Source: DAHUYF01 sp035553515 (GTDB lineage Bacteria; Pseudomonadota; Alphaproteobacteria; ATCC43930; CGMCC-115725). From it: DNA of 64,000 nucleotides. The DNA lies in assembly GCA_035553515.1 (NCBI GenBank), contig DATNDG010000002.1, positions 1 through 64,000 on the forward strand, given 5' to 3'. Numbering within the stretch: the first letter of the stretch is position 1; each line of letters begins with the position of its first letter. The notes under the pieces were generated by a model that saw only the letters and a program-made list of their open reading frames with translations, was not told the DNA's origin and searched no databases. Position numbers and translations under genes: made by a program. Shown here in pieces: positions 27,850 through 35,667 of the stretch.

Positions 27850-28913
27850 TGGGCGAGGTGACGCTGCGCGCGGTGCGAAAATCCTATGGCGCGACCGAGG
27901 TCGTCCATGGCGTCTCCTGCGACATCGCCGACGGCGAGCTCGTCGTCATCGTCGGCCCCTCGGGCTGCGGCAAGTCGACCCTGCTGCGCATGGTCGCCGG
28001 GCTCGAGGAGATCACCGCGGGGGAGATCCTGATCGGCGGCAAGGTCGTGAATGCGGTCGAGCCCAAGGACCGCGACATCGCCATGGTCTTCCAGAACTAC
28101 GCGCTCTACCCGCACATGACGGTGCGCGACAACATGGCCTATGGGCTCAAGATCCGGCGCCTGGCGCGCGCCGAGGTCGAGGCGCGCGTCAGGCGCGCCG
28201 CGGGCATCCTGCAGATCGAGGCGCTGCTCGACCGCAAGCCGCGCCAGCTCTCCGGCGGCCAGCGTCAGCGCGTGGCGATGGGCCGTGCCATCGTCCGCGA
28301 TCCCCAGGTCTTCCTGTTCGACGAGCCGCTCTCCAATCTCGATGCGCAGCTCCGCGTGCAGATGCGGGTCGAGATCAGGCGGCTGCAGCAATCGCTCGGC
28401 ACCACCTCGATCTATGTGACGCATGACCAGGTCGAGGCGATGACCTTGGCCGATCGGCTCATCGTCATGCGCGGCGGGGTGGCCGAGCAGATCGGGCCGC
28501 CGTTGCTGCTCTACGAGCGGCCGGCAACCGTCTTCGTTGCCGCTTTCATCGGCTCGCCGGCGATGAACCTGCTGCCCGCGGTCGCGTCGGAGGACGCGGT
28601 CGTGCTTGCCGGCGGCGCAAGGCTGCCGCTGCCCGCCGACCGCGCCGGCCTTGCCGCCGATAGGCCGGTGACGCTCGGCATCCGTCCGGAGCATCTGGTG
28701 GCCGGCGACGGCCCCGCCACGATCGAGGTCAGGGTGGAGCTCGCCGAGATGCTCGGCGCCGACACCATCCTCCATGGGCGCCTCGGCGACGGCTCGCTGC
28801 TTCAGGCGCGACTGCCCGGCGCTGAGCGCGCCCAGCCGGGCGAGCGCATGCGGCTTGCCGTCGATCCGCGCCAGCTCCATGTCTTTGACAGGGAAAGCGG
28901 CAAGCGGATCTGA
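27849..28913 (+). CDS. ugpC: sn-glycerol-3-phosphate ABC transporter ATP-binding protein
   Basis: The 354-residue ATPase of the CUT1 type has Walker A Gly-Pro-Ser-Gly-Cys-Gly-Lys-Ser-Thr, signature Leu-Ser-Gly-Gly-Gln-Arg-Gln-Arg and Walker B Val-Phe-Leu-Phe-Asp-Glu-Pro. The switch His lies in Val-Thr-His-Asp. A C-terminal TOBE/OB regulatory domain (from about residue 240) includes Leu-Gly-Ile-Arg-Pro-Glu-His. It powers UgpAE. It is followed after 12 bp by a VOC-family gene that is probably co-transcribed. Confidence 0.95.
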   Translation: MGEVTLRAVRKSYGATEVVHGVSCDIADGELVVIVGPSGCGKSTLLRMVAGLEEITAGEILIGGKVVNAVEPKDRDIAMVFQNYALYPHMTVRDNMAYGLKIRRLARAEVEARVRRAAGILQIEALLDRKPRQLSGGQRQRVAMGRAIVRDPQVFLFDEPLSNLDAQLRVQMRVEIRRLQQSLGTTSIYVTHDQVEAMTLADRLIVMRGGVAEQIGPPLLLYERPATVFVAAFIGSPAMNLLPAVASEDAVVLAGGARLPLPADRAGLAADRPVTLGIRPEHLVAGDGPATIEVRVELAEMLGADTILHGRLGDGSLLQARLPGAERAQPGERMRLAVDPRQLHVFDRESGKRI

Positions 28914-28925
28914 AAGGAGCGTGCG

Positions 28926-29396
28926 ATGGCGCAAGCGGCGAAACCGATGCCCGAGGGCTATCACACCGTCACCCCCTATCTCATCGTCAAAGGCGGCAGC
29001 GCGGCCATCGCCTTCTACCAGGAGGCGTTCGGCGCCAAGGAGGTCATGCGCCTCGAAATGCCCGGCGGCCGCGTCGGCCATGCCGAGCTGCAGATCGGCG
29101 ATTCCCGCATCATGCTCGCGGACGAGCATCCGGAGCTGCAGGCGTTGAGCCCGAAGACGATCGGCGGCTCGCCGATCACGCTGCACGTCTATGTCGAGAA
29201 TTCCGACGCGACCGTCGAGCGTGCGGTAGCCGCGGGGGCGAAGCTCATCCGCCCGGTCGCCGATCAGTTCTACGGTGACCGCACCGGCGGCGTCGAGGAC
29301 CCGTTCGGCCATCGCTGGTTCGTCGCCACGCACAAGGAAGATCTGAGCTTCGACGAAATCCGCGAGCGGGCGGCGGCGCAGGCGCGCAAGTCCTAG
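28926..29396 (+). CDS. VOC (glyoxalase/PhnB-like) family protein
   Basis: This 156-residue protein is one vicinal-oxygen-chelate unit of the PhnB-like subgroup: Val-Thr-Pro-Tyr-Leu-Ile-Val-Lys-Gly-Gly, then Ala-Phe-Tyr-Gln-Glu-Ala-Phe-Gly-Ala near residue 40, and Val-Glu-Asp-Pro-Phe-Gly-His-Arg-Trp near residue 120. The metal ligands of true glyoxalase I are not all evident. Substrate unknown. AAGGAG precedes the ATG. Placement at the end of ugpBAEC suggests, weakly, a link to glycerol-phosphate or phosphonate metabolism. Confidence 0.85.
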   Translation: MAQAAKPMPEGYHTVTPYLIVKGGSAAIAFYQEAFGAKEVMRLEMPGGRVGHAELQIGDSRIMLADEHPELQALSPKTIGGSPITLHVYVENSDATVERAVAAGAKLIRPVADQFYGDRTGGVEDPFGHRWFVATHKEDLSFDEIRERAAAQARKS

Positions 29397-29400
29397 AAGC

Positions 29401-30309
29401 CTAGGCTCCGCGCTTCGCCAGCACCTCTTTGAGATAGTCGCCGAGCCGGCGGAACTCGGCCTTGCGCGCCGAGCTCGGCCGCCATGCGAGCGCGATGCTG
29501 CGCGAGGGATCGCCGGTAAGCGGCCGCACCACCAGTCCGGAGCCCCCGATGATCTCGCTCGCCACCGCCATCTCCGGCACCAGGGTGATGCCGACGCCGC
29601 CCGCCGCCATATGCAGCAGAGTACCGAGACTGGTGCCCTGGAAGACCTCGTTGCGATCGGGCCCGGCCAGCCGGCAGGCCTCGAGCGCATGGCTCCTGAG
29701 GCAGTGGCCGTCTTCCATCAGCAGCAGCTCCTCGCCGGCGAGCTCGGCGGTATCGACGCGTTTGCGCCGCGCCAGGCGATGCTCCTTCGGCAGGGCGAGC
29801 AGAATGCGATCCTGGCCGAGCACCATGGTTTCGAGCCCGCCCAGGGCGTAAGGCAGTGCGATCAGCGCGAGGTCGAGCTGGCCCTGCTCGAGCTTCGCCA
29901 GCAAAAGCGCCGTCTGCTCCTCGCGCAGATAGAGCCTGAGCTTGGGGAAGCGCTTGGTGAGCCCCGGCATCGCCGCCGGCACGAGATAGGCGCCGATGGT
30001 GGGAATGACGCCGAGCCGGAGCGGCCCCACAAGCGGTTCCCGGCCGGCTTTCGCCAGCTCGGCAAGCTCCTCGGCGTCGCGCAGCAAGCGTCGGCCGCGC
30101 TCGACGATCTCCTCGCCGAGCGGGGTCAGCATCACATGCCGGCGCGTGCGCTCGACCAGGCTCACCCCGAGGCGCTCCTCCAGCTCCTTGATGCCGGCGC
30201 TGAGCGTCGACTGGGTGACGGCGCAGGCCTCGGCCGCGCGCCCGAAATGCCGCTCCTCGGCGAGCGCGGCGAGGAAGCGGAGCTGTTGCAGGCTGGGCAG
30301 CGGCGTCAT
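29401..30309 (-). CDS. oxyR: Hydrogen peroxide-sensing LysR regulator OxyR
   Basis: The 302-residue LysR-type regulator has an N-terminal winged helix-turn-helix and a sensor domain. The redox cysteine pair is at C203 and C212 in Met-Glu-Asp-Gly-His-Cys-Leu-Arg-Ser-His-Ala-Leu-Glu-Ala-Cys. This spacing and context match E. coli Cys199/Cys208, which form a disulfide on peroxide exposure. It is divergent from ahpC-ahpD-dps with 101 bp between, the usual layout for direct activation. I could not pinpoint its operator with certainty. Confidence 0.95.
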   Translation of the reverse strand: MTPLPSLQQLRFLAALAEERHFGRAAEACAVTQSTLSAGIKELEERLGVSLVERTRRHVMLTPLGEEIVERGRRLLRDAEELAELAKAGREPLVGPLRLGVIPTIGAYLVPAAMPGLTKRFPKLRLYLREEQTALLLAKLEQGQLDLALIALPYALGGLETMVLGQDRILLALPKEHRLARRKRVDTAELAGEELLLMEDGHCLRSHALEACRLAGPDRNEVFQGTSLGTLLHMAAGGVGITLVPEMAVASEIIGGSGLVVRPLTGDPSRSIALAWRPSSARKAEFRRLGDYLKEVLAKRGA

Positions 30310-30377
30310 CGAGATATACGATGGTAAGTGGGAATATTATTCATTGGATCGATCAGTGATGTAGGCGCATCTATCCC

Positions 30378-30400
30378 CCACGGCAACCCTTTTTCCGTGG
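30378..30400 (+). promoter_or_regulatory. Leader hairpin abutting the ahpC ribosome-binding site
   Basis: A six-base perfect stem (ccacgg/ccgtgg) with an 11-base CT-rich loop ends inside the GGAGG ribosome site of ahpC. It may affect translation initiation, or it may be a chance feature of the leader. Confidence 0.3.
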
Positions 30401-30410
30401 AGGTTTTCAC

Positions 30411-30950
30411 ATGCTGACCGTCGGCGACAAATTCCCCGCCTTCGCCCTGACTGCCGTCAATGGCACCGATCCGAAATCGGCCTTCGCGCCGGTAAGCAAT
30501 GAAAGCTATGCCGGCAAGTGGCTGGTGCTGTTCGCCTGGCCCAAGGACTTCACCTTCGTTTGCCCGACCGAGATCGTGGGCTTCGACGAGATCGCGGGCG
30601 AGTTCCGCGACCGCGATGCGCAGCTCCTCGGGCTCTCGATCGACAGTGAGTTCGTTCACCTCGCCTGGCGGCAGAGTCGCTCCGATCTCGGCAAGGTGAG
30701 CTTCCCGTGGCTTGCCGACATCAGGCGCGAGCTCAGCGACGCCCTCGGCATTCTCGACAGGCAGGAGGGGGTTGCGCTGCGCGCCACCTTCATCGTCGAT
30801 CCGCAGGGCGTGATCCGCTTCGTCTCGGCGAACGATCTCAGCGTCGGCCGCAATCCGCAGGAAGTGCTGCGCGTGCTCGACGCGCTGCAGACCGACGAGC
30901 TCTGCCCCTGCAACTGGCAGAAGGGCGAGGAAACCCTCAAGGCTGCCTGA
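30411..30950 (+). CDS. ahpC: Peroxiredoxin AhpC (mycobacterial type)
   Basis: The 179-residue 2-Cys peroxiredoxin reduces peroxides in the cytoplasm. Peroxidatic C51 lies in Asp-Phe-Thr-Phe-Val-Cys-Pro-Thr-Glu-Ile. The C-terminal cysteines C165 and C167 lie in Leu-Cys-Pro-Cys-Asn-Trp, the arrangement seen in mycobacterial AhpC, which uses AhpD rather than AhpF for reduction. GGAGG precedes the ATG. An ahpD gene follows 70 bp downstream. Confidence 0.94.
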   Translation: MLTVGDKFPAFALTAVNGTDPKSAFAPVSNESYAGKWLVLFAWPKDFTFVCPTEIVGFDEIAGEFRDRDAQLLGLSIDSEFVHLAWRQSRSDLGKVSFPWLADIRRELSDALGILDRQEGVALRATFIVDPQGVIRFVSANDLSVGRNPQEVLRVLDALQTDELCPCNWQKGEETLKAA

Positions 30951-30961
30951 TCCGGCGGAAA

Positions 30962-30986
30962 GAGGCGGGGTCGCTCGCCCCGCCTC
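30962..30986 (+). other. Stem-loop between ahpC and ahpD
   Basis: A perfect nine-base stem (gaggcgggg/ccccgcctc) with a seven-base loop lies in the ahpC-ahpD gap. No T run follows. It probably acts as a partial terminator or mRNA 3'-end stabiliser, allowing more AhpC than AhpD to be made. Confidence 0.5.
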
Positions 30987-31020
30987 GCCCGACCGCCCCC
31001 GCACCCAAGGAGACAGTTCG

Positions 31021-31554
31021 ATGACCATCGATGCCATCAAGGAAGCGCTGCCCGATTACGCCAAGGATCTGCGTCTCAACCTCTCGTCGCTGCTAAGCGA
31101 CGGCGTGCTGACCGAGCAGCAGCGCTGGGGGACGCTGCTTGCGACCGCACTGGCCGCGCGCAATCTCGCGCTCATCGCCGCGATCTCCGCCGAGGCCGCG
31201 CAGCACTTGGCGCCGCCGGCGATTGCCGCCGCGAAGGCGGCAGCGTCGATCATGGCGATGAACAACATCTACTACCGCTTCACCCATCTCGCCTCCGACC
31301 CGGATTATGCGACGATGCCGGCACGGCTCCGGATGAACGTCATCGCCAATCCCGGCGTCGACAAAGCGGATTTCGAGCTGTGGTCGCTTGCCGTCTCGGC
31401 GATCAATGGCTGCGGCAGGTGCATCGACGCCCACGATCAGGTGCTGCGCAAGGCGGGCGTCTCGCGCGAGGCGATCCAGCAAGCGGTGCGCATCGCCTCG
31501 GTGATCCATGCCGTCGCCGCCACGCTCGACGGCGAGGCGAGCCTCGCCGCCTGA
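31021..31554 (+). CDS. ahpD: Alkyl hydroperoxidase AhpD
   Basis: This 177-residue protein matches the mycobacterial AhpD length exactly. The catalytic set E119, C131, C134 and H138 (Asn-Gly-Cys-Gly-Arg-Cys-Ile-Asp-Ala-His) corresponds to Mtb Glu118, Cys130, Cys133 and His137. AhpD reduces AhpC, taking electrons from lipoylated dehydrogenase subunits via lipoamide dehydrogenase. AAGGAGA lies before the ATG. Confidence 0.95.
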   Translation: MTIDAIKEALPDYAKDLRLNLSSLLSDGVLTEQQRWGTLLATALAARNLALIAAISAEAAQHLAPPAIAAAKAAASIMAMNNIYYRFTHLASDPDYATMPARLRMNVIANPGVDKADFELWSLAVSAINGCGRCIDAHDQVLRKAGVSREAIQQAVRIASVIHAVAATLDGEASLAA

Positions 31555-31596
31555 TTGAAGCACATCGCGACCAGACTCTGAGCAAGGAGGGAAACC

Positions 31597-32067
31597 ATGT
31601 CCGCCTATCACAACCACCAGAAAGCCCGTCAGGAGAGCGCCGCCGTACTGGGACGGCTGCTCGCCGATACCTACAGCCTCTATCTGAAGACCCAGGGCTT
31701 TCACTGGAACGTCGCGGGGCCGCGCTTCTGCGATCTGCACAAGCTCTTCGAGGAACAGTATGGCGAGCTCGCCGCAGCCAATGACGAGATCGCCGAGCGG
31801 ATTCGCGCGCTCGGCGTGAAGGCGCCGGCAAGCTACAGCGAGTTCAAGACCCTCGCCTCGATCGCCGAGGAGAGCGGCGCGCCCGCGGCAGAGGAGATGC
31901 TGCGCCAGCTTCTTGCCGACAACCGCAGCGCGGCCCGCACCGCCCGCGCCGTCGTCGAAGCGGCGGAAGCGAACGAGGACGTCGGTACCGCCGACCTCGC
32001 CACCCAGCGCATCCGCAGCCACGAAAAAGCCGCCTGGATGCTGGAGGTGCTGCTGGCCCGCTCCTAG
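31597..32067 (+). CDS. dps: Dps-family ferritin-like DNA-protection protein
   Basis: The 156-residue four-helix protein has the Dps ferroxidase signature Gly-Phe-His-Trp-Asn-Val-Ala-Gly-Pro near residues 33-41 and Phe-Glu-Glu-Gln-Tyr downstream. Dps dodecamers oxidise ferrous iron with peroxide and shield DNA. AAGGAGG precedes the ATG. Its place after ahpCD, opposite oxyR, indicates peroxide-induced expression as part of one module. Confidence 0.93.
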   Translation: MSAYHNHQKARQESAAVLGRLLADTYSLYLKTQGFHWNVAGPRFCDLHKLFEEQYGELAAANDEIAERIRALGVKAPASYSEFKTLASIAEESGAPAAEEMLRQLLADNRSAARTARAVVEAAEANEDVGTADLATQRIRSHEKAAWMLEVLLARS

Positions 32068-32121
32068 CCCGATGCGATCGGCTCCCGCCGCTTCCTGCCG
32101 CCGGGGGCCGGTCGACGGGAG

Positions 32122-33228
32122 CTAGCGCTGTTTCGCGGCGCGCGGCTTTTCCGCCGCCAGCAGCTTCGCCTTGCGCTCGGCGCCCCAGCGATAGCCGCCG
32201 AGCGCGCCATCCTCGCGGACCACACGGTGGCACGGGATGACGAGTGCCGCGTGGTTATGTGCGCAGGCATTGGCGACCGCGCGCACCGCCTTGGGTTTCC
32301 CGATCCGCTTGGCGACCTCTGCGTAAGACGCGGTCTTGCCATAGGGGATCTTCTGCAAGGCGCGCCAGACGCGCCATTGGAAGGCGGTCGCCTGAAGATC
32401 GAGCGGCAGGTCGAGATCGGAAGCGCTGCCATCGAGATGTGCCAGGATCGGCCGGAGCCAGCGGCCGAGCGCGTCCTCGTCGCGCTCTATCGTGGCCGCG
32501 GCGTATTCCTCGCGCAGCGCGTGTTCGAGCCCCTCATCATTGTCGCCGAGGCTCACCGCAGCGATGCCGCGCTCGGTCGCCGCCACCAGCACGCGTCCCA
32601 GCGCGCAGCGGGCGATGGCGAAGGCGATGGTCATGCCTTGGCCGCGCTTGCGATAGGTGGCGGGCGTCATGCCGAGCTGTGCGTCGGAGCGCTCATAGAG
32701 CCGCGAGGAGGAGCCGTATCCCGCCTCGTAGAGCGCGCCGGCGACGCCCTCGCCGCGGTGGAGCCCCGCCTTGACGCGCGCCAGTCTCCGCGCGTCGGCG
32801 AAGGCGCGCGGGCTGATGCCGAGCTGGCGCTTGAAGAGACGCTGAAGCTGATGCGCGCTGGTGCCGAGCTCGGCGGCAAGCCGGCCAACGCTCGGCGCAC
32901 CGCCCTCGCCCTCGGCGAGCGCCTCGTCGATCAGCCGGCAGGCCTGGCGTACGCGCTCGGCGCCGGGATCGCTCGCCTGCTGCTCATGCGGACGGCAGCG
33001 GCGGCACGGCCGATAGCCCGCCCGCTCCGCCGCTTCGGGCAGCGGGAAGAAACGGACATTCTCGCGCAGCGGCCGGCGGCTCGGGCAGGAGGGGCGGCAA
33101 TAGACGCCGGTGGTGGTGACGGCGTAGACGAAGGCGCCATCCGCGGCGCGGGTGCGGCTCGCGACGGCGTTCCAGTATTGCTGTTCGACCATGGCATTCT
33201 TCCCGTGGCGGAGATGATGCCCTGTCAT
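32122..33228 (-). CDS. ada: Ada: methylated-DNA repair protein and transcriptional activator
   Basis: This 368-residue protein fuses three parts. The N-terminal Ada zinc domain has ligands C44, C48, C75 and C78, with C44 the methylphosphotriester acceptor; an AraC-type helix-turn-helix follows (about residues 90-190), then the O6-methylguanine methyltransferase domain. Active-site C333 lies in Pro-Cys-His-Arg-Val, and Tyr-Arg-Trp-Gly follows. Methylation of C44 converts Ada to an activator of its own gene. ATG 33228 has AGGGG at good spacing; ATG 33192 is an alternative. It is convergent with dps. Confidence 0.95.
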   Translation of the reverse strand: MTGHHLRHGKNAMVEQQYWNAVASRTRAADGAFVYAVTTTGVYCRPSCPSRRPLRENVRFFPLPEAAERAGYRPCRRCRPHEQQASDPGAERVRQACRLIDEALAEGEGGAPSVGRLAAELGTSAHQLQRLFKRQLGISPRAFADARRLARVKAGLHRGEGVAGALYEAGYGSSSRLYERSDAQLGMTPATYRKRGQGMTIAFAIARCALGRVLVAATERGIAAVSLGDNDEGLEHALREEYAAATIERDEDALGRWLRPILAHLDGSASDLDLPLDLQATAFQWRVWRALQKIPYGKTASYAEVAKRIGKPKAVRAVANACAHNHAALVIPCHRVVREDGALGGYRWGAERKAKLLAAEKPRAAKQR

Positions 33229-33317
33229 ATCGGAGCCCCTCGGCCGCATTCTATCCGAGTTGGGACGGCAATATCCGGATCTCCTCCAAGCGGGGGCGGG
33301 CGTCCCGGCGCGCTCTC

Positions 33318-34631
33318 TCAGGCGCGATCGACCAGATGCAGGAACGAGCCCATTACGCGGCCCGCGATGCGGCCGGCCGGACCCAGCGCGCCGCCATCGG
33401 CATCGCTCGCGGCGAAAAGCGGCGCGCCCTCGCCTTCGCCCAGGATCGTCGCGTAATGGTATTCGTGGCCGCGAAATCCGGCACCTGCCGCGCCTAAGGG
33501 GCCGGAAGCGGCGAGCCGGGCCTGGCGGTAGCCGAGCTGCCGCCGCCGCTCGGCGAAGCTGGTTTCGAGCGGCAGCAGACCGGCCATCGCATGGCGCGCG
33601 CCGGCCGCGTCGATGAGGCCGCGCCCGAGCGCCATGTAGCCGCCGCACTCGCCATAGAGGAGAGCGCCGCGGTCTGCCGCCTTGGCAAGCCCGGTGAGAA
33701 AGCGGTGATTGCCGGCGAGCTTGCCGGCATGCAGCTCCGGATACCCGCCCGGCAGAAAGACCGCCGTCGCGTCGGCGGCCGGTGCCTCGTCGGCAAGCGG
33801 CGAGAAGAGGCTGAGCTCGGCACCGGCGCTGCGCCAGCCTTCGAGCATCGCCGGATAGGCAAAGGCGAAGGCGACGTCGCTGGCGATGGCGAGGCGCTGG
33901 CCGAGCGGCGGCAGCGGCTGCGCCGGGGGCAGTGCGGCAAGCGTGCTGCTGCGCGCCAGCGCCGCGAGCCGCGCGACGTCGACGGCGGCGCCGACGAGCG
34001 TCGCGGCGCGGTCGAGAAAGCCATCGAGGTCGGGATGTTCGGATGCCTGCACCAGGCCCAGATGCCGCTCCGGCAGCGCCAGCTCGGCGTGGCGCGGCAC
34101 ATGGCCGAGGATCGGCAGCCCCGGCAGCGCGGTGCGCACCGAATTTTCCAACATCGCCGCATGGCGCGGCCCGCCCACGCGATTGAAGATGACGCCAGCG
34201 ACGGGCACGTCGGGGCGGTGGCTGATGAAGCCGCGCAAGAGCGCCGCCGCCGAGCCGGCCTGGCCGGCGACGTCGACCACCAGCGCCACCGGCCAGCCGG
34301 TCAGCGCCGCGAGATCGCCCGTCGAGCCGCGGCCCTTCTCACCCGCCCCGTCGAAGAGGCCCATCGCGCCTTCGCACAGCACCAGCTCCGCGCCGCGCTC
34401 GAGCGCGGCGACCAGCGCGGCGATGGTCTCGCGCCGCATCGCCCAGGCATCGAGATTGTGGCAGGGCGTGCCGGAGGCTGCGGCGTGGAAAGCGGGGTCG
34501 ATGTAGTCGGGGCCGGCCTTAGCCGAGGCGATGCGCTTGCCGGTGCGGCGGAAATGGCGCAGCAGCGCGAGCGTCAGCGTCGTCTTGCCGCTGGCCGAGG
34601 CGGGGGCGGCGAGGATAAGCCCGCCGCTCAC
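33318..34631 (-). CDS. cobB: Cobyrinate / hydrogenobyrinate a,c-diamide synthase
   Basis: The 437-residue enzyme has an N-terminal ATP-binding domain (Ala-Pro-Ala-Ser-Ala-Ser-Gly-Lys-Thr-Thr, then Lys-Ala-Gly-Pro-Asp-Tyr-Ile-Asp-Pro) and a C-terminal glutamine amidotransferase domain with the nucleophile in Tyr-Gly-Glu-Cys-Gly-Gly-Tyr-Met. It amidates corrin side chains a and c in cobalamin synthesis; whether the substrate is cobyrinate or hydrogenobyrinate depends on the organism's route. The GTG start overlaps the SCO gene stop (GTGA), an unexpected coupling. No other cob genes are in the window. Confidence 0.93.
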   Translation of the reverse strand: MSGGLILAAPASASGKTTLTLALLRHFRRTGKRIASAKAGPDYIDPAFHAAASGTPCHNLDAWAMRRETIAALVAALERGAELVLCEGAMGLFDGAGEKGRGSTGDLAALTGWPVALVVDVAGQAGSAAALLRGFISHRPDVPVAGVIFNRVGGPRHAAMLENSVRTALPGLPILGHVPRHAELALPERHLGLVQASEHPDLDGFLDRAATLVGAAVDVARLAALARSSTLAALPPAQPLPPLGQRLAIASDVAFAFAYPAMLEGWRSAGAELSLFSPLADEAPAADATAVFLPGGYPELHAGKLAGNHRFLTGLAKAADRGALLYGECGGYMALGRGLIDAAGARHAMAGLLPLETSFAERRRQLGYRQARLAASGPLGAAGAGFRGHEYHYATILGEGEGAPLFAASDADGGALGPAGRIAGRVMGSFLHLVDRA

Positions 34632-35227
34632 AGATATTTCTTGATCGCGGCGGCCATCTGGTCGGCGCTGACCTCCGGCCCAAAATGCGCCAGGTATTTG
34701 CCGTCGCGGCCCATGAGATAGATGAAGGCGGAGTGGTCCATCGAATAGTCGTCCGGACCGCTGCCCTTCACCTTCTGAAAATAGACGCGATAGGCTTTGG
34801 CCGCAGCGGCGATCTCGGTAGGCGTGCCGGTGAGCGCCACCAGCCGCGGCGTGAAGTTCGCGGCATAGGCCTTCATCTGCGCCGGCGTATCGCGTGCCGG
34901 GTCAACGGTGATGAAGATCGGTTGCACCGCATCGGCCGTCGCGCCGAGTTTGTCGAGCGCTGCGGTCATGGTGTTGAGCGCGGCGGGGCAGGCATCCGGG
35001 CAGTAGGTGTAGCCGAAATACACCAGCATCAGCTTGCCGCGAAAATCGTTGTCGTGGCGGAGGACGCCGTTCTGGTCGGTGAGCGTGAACGGACCGCCGA
35101 TCGATACGCCGACGACGCCGCCTGCGCTGCCGGTCTGGTTCCACAAGTAATCGAAGGAGAAGGCCCCGAGAATGAAGGCGAGGCCGACCAGGAAGATGAT
35201 AAGGCCGCGGCGGACGGGAGGAGACAT
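34628..35227 (-). CDS. SCO1/SenC family copper chaperone / thiol protein
   Basis: This 199-residue membrane-anchored thioredoxin-fold protein has one N-terminal helix (about residues 8-26) with the domain in the periplasm. The copper ligands are Cys76 and Cys80 (Tyr-Cys-Pro-Asp-Ala-Cys-Pro) and His165 (Met-Asp-His-Ser-Ala-Phe). SCO proteins help load copper into cytochrome c oxidase or control its thiols. It is coupled to the downstream cobB and lies 41 bp after a small secreted-protein gene on the same strand. Confidence 0.93.
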   Translation of the reverse strand: MSPPVRRGLIIFLVGLAFILGAFSFDYLWNQTGSAGGVVGVSIGGPFTLTDQNGVLRHDNDFRGKLMLVYFGYTYCPDACPAALNTMTAALDKLGATADAVQPIFITVDPARDTPAQMKAYAANFTPRLVALTGTPTEIAAAAKAYRVYFQKVKGSGPDDYSMDHSAFIYLMGRDGKYLAHFGPEVSADQMAAAIKKYL

Positions 35228-35268
35228 GACCTGATCCTGCTCCCGGCCGCCCGCCGCGGCCTATCGGC

Positions 35269-35604
35269 TTAGGACTTCTTCTCGGGTGCCGGCGCCGGGG
35301 TCGGGGCCGGAGCCGGAGTGGCCGGCGCAGCCTTCTTCTCGGGCATCGCCTTCATGTCCTTCATGCCATTCATGGCCTTGGCGCTCTTGGCTTTCGCCTT
35401 CTTCTCCGCCTTGTGCATGGGCTTGTGCGTCGCCTTGGCCATCGGCTTGTGCTGGAACTTGCCGGGGTTGGCGAGGCAGTCCTTCATGTTCTGGGATTGC
35501 CAGGCGAAGTCGTAGCAGCTGAACTTGTGCGGGGCCGCGAGCGCCGGGGTAGCCAGCAATGCTGCCGCCGCGAGAGCGGCCAGCAAAGATACGGATTTAC
35601 GCAT
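35269..35604 (-). CDS. Small secreted Lys/Met/Pro-rich protein
   Basis: The 111-residue protein has a clear signal peptide (cleavage after Pro-Ala-Leu-Ala near residue 23), two cysteines (C30 and C43) that could form a disulfide, and a charged Lys/Ala/Met region. The Pro-Ala repeat tail ends in Lys-Lys-Ser. Strong GGAGGA eight bases before ATG 35604 fixes the start. No family recognised; the Met- and His-containing middle (His-Lys-Pro-Met repeats) and the SCO neighbour make metal binding conceivable, which is inference only. Confidence 0.7.
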   Translation of the reverse strand: MRKSVSLLAALAAAALLATPALAAPHKFSCYDFAWQSQNMKDCLANPGKFQHKPMAKATHKPMHKAEKKAKAKSAKAMNGMKDMKAMPEKKAAPATPAPAPTPAPAPEKKS

Positions 35605-35620
35605 AAGAAAGTTCCTCCTC

Positions 35621-35650
35621 GAAAAAAGGCGCGCCACTATAGCGCGCCTT
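35621..35650 (-). terminator. Intrinsic terminator after the sigma factor gene
   Basis: On the minus strand a nine-base perfect stem (aaggcgcgc/gcgcgcctt) with a seven-base loop runs directly into a T run, 18 bases after the sigma factor stop codon. Its end touches the ribosome-binding site of the small secreted-protein gene, so that gene must have read-through or its own promoter inside this region. Confidence 0.8.
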
Positions 35651-35667
35651 CCCCGGGAGCCGCCAGA

